This document shows positions 63,004-64,000 of a DNA stretch of 64,000 bases, piece after piece. The stretch is taken from positions 12,037,151 to 12,101,150 of the forward strand of contig NC_135563.1 of assembly GCF_964340395.1 (NCBI RefSeq). The letters are read 5' to 3'. Both the position numbers and the translations under genes were made by a program. Every line of letters begins with the position of its first letter. The stretch's first letter is position 1. This DNA is from Glandiceps talaboti (lineage: Eukaryota > Hemichordata > Enteropneusta > Spengelidae). The notes beneath the pieces were generated by a model. It did not search any database. It worked only from the letters and a program-made list of their open reading frames with translations, and was not told the origin of the DNA.

Positions 63004-63897
63004 ATGGAGAAAGGTGACGAAGGATTGGATGATGATGTCAGTCTCGAAACTGAATTCGATTTGAAATATTGACGTCATGATTTCTTGCAAATTATGTTGA
63101 AAAACATACCCGTAGTACAAAGTAAATATGTTGAACTTCTCGGAATCAGTATTCTGCTGTTGATATTAGTACTATTCCGGTTTCAAGTCACAACATATTT
63201 CATTGGAGTGGAAGATGCAATGAAGCTTACGTGAACAACAAATTGAGTCGGTTTTAACAGCAATCGAGAAAACGGAGCATAAACACTTCGAATCCTGGCA
63301 CGATACAATGCACACGTATCGACTGATTGATGCAACGACGTCATGGCTATCGTCTCACGCTCCGATTATTGATGACCGCAAAAAATATTCAAAAAACCAC
63401 GGTGAATTCACCCTTTCTTATTCGCCATCGTTATGTATGCATAGAGCTTATACGTTGTATGACAAGGTCAGATACTTTTTTTTCATCATTGGAAGCGTAT
63501 TAGTCAGCTAGCACTGCTTGGCATTTATCGAAAAAAATCTTGTATTCAGGGTTTATGTCATTTTTCTACAGCCTAATAAAAGTCCAATAGATTAATTAAC
63601 TTTTACTGTTTGGTTATTAAAAACTTGTATTACAACTTCAGTAACGAAGTATTGCATTACTGAAATCGGATTTATTTCATGTTTTGGCGTTATTTTCGCT
63701 TTTGTATCTGGACATATGCATTATAATTTGACAAATGTTTACGCACGATATGTTTAGTGTTAATTCCCTTTCTTTCCTGTTTCATTGTTCCGTCGTTCTT
63801 ATTACAGGTAACTTTGCTTTCTCTTTCTCTATGTTTCCACAAGATTGAGGATTCTCACAAATCAGTGTATATCATACCGACGCACCGTGCGTCATAA
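63004..63897 (+). pseudogene. Candidate type II membrane protein gene with TGA and 1-bp frameshift
   Basis: ATG at 63004 starts an acidic segment (MEKGDEGLDDDVSLETEF) interrupted by TGA (63070-63072). The same frame resumes and includes a second ATG (63094) and a hydrophobic segment LLGISILLLILVLF with flanking charge, typical of a single membrane anchor. Near 63228-63231 the frame shifts by one base (an extra A in CTTACGTGAA). The other frame then runs for >100 codons through a helical stalk (REQQIESVLTAIEKTEHKHF) and a domain with SYSPSLCMHRAYTLYDK. A donor (ACAAG|GTCAGA, edge 63466) and a very strong acceptor (TTCTTATTACAG to 63807) share phase 0. The last exon (63808-63897) ends ...SVYIIPTHRAS. 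No family is recognised. The TGA could instead end an upstream ORF, with the true start at 63094. The frameshift could be an assembly error rather than decay. Confidence 0.42.
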
Positions 63898-64000
63898 AGC
63901 GAACATTAGTAATTTATTACGACGATATGATGGAGGGAGTTTTTTCTAACGTTGACATAACAAACAAATGCAAACTTTTAAAGCTGCTCTCTCTATCTAT

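Overview
The window looks like AT-rich nuclear DNA of a marine invertebrate animal. It is very rich in microsatellites. It carries decayed eukaryotic retroelements (a Penelope-like element with a GIY-YIG tail, and a LINE tail with a zinc knuckle) and several tandem and inverted repeat families. There are no operons, Shine-Dalgarno sites, or long uninterrupted genes. The phylum cannot be fixed from the sequence. Most of the 64 kb reads as intron or intergenic DNA. No rRNA, tRNA or CRISPR array was found, and no protein-coding gene of known function can be named.

Layout: an (AT)n tract lies at 1.2 kb. A minus-strand reading frame with one internal TAG (2.38-2.72 kb) abuts a three-copy ~190-bp tandem repeat (2.70-3.28 kb). 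A candidate terminal exon with a poly(A) signal sits at 5.9 kb. A 1.7-kb inverted repeat (foldback) spans 7.61-9.30 kb. Candidate minus-strand exons lie at 13.26-13.56 kb and 17.17-18.00 kb. A 117-bp in-frame duplication is at 14.9-15.1 kb. A ~155-bp tandem array at 15.97-16.36 kb belongs to the same family as an oppositely oriented array at 61.46-61.88 kb. Microsatellites cluster at 19.86-20.20, 20.81, 25.2, 27.1, 29.7, 37.4-37.9, 41.3, 53.1 and 62.9 kb. A minisatellite in opposed orientations lies at 31.09-31.51 kb. The 3' end of a dead Penelope-like element is at 33.14-34.2 kb. A composite repeat block covers 44.86-46.53 kb. Candidate exons occur on both strands at 46.7-48.8 kb. A 5'-truncated LINE with a 15-bp target-site duplication occupies 56.49-57.30 kb.

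The best single-gene candidate is at the right edge (63.00-63.90 kb, plus strand). It predicts an acidic N-terminus, one membrane segment, a helical stalk, a phase-matched intron and a short last exon. Its frame is broken by one TGA and one single-base shift.

The two retroelements are the only calls supported by family-specific protein motifs. All coding calls rest on open frames plus splice or poly(A) signals read by eye, so they are low to moderate confidence. I found no convincing new biological system. The most unusual structures are the foldback element, the opposed minisatellite, the two arrays of one ~150-bp family and the broken type II membrane-protein frame.
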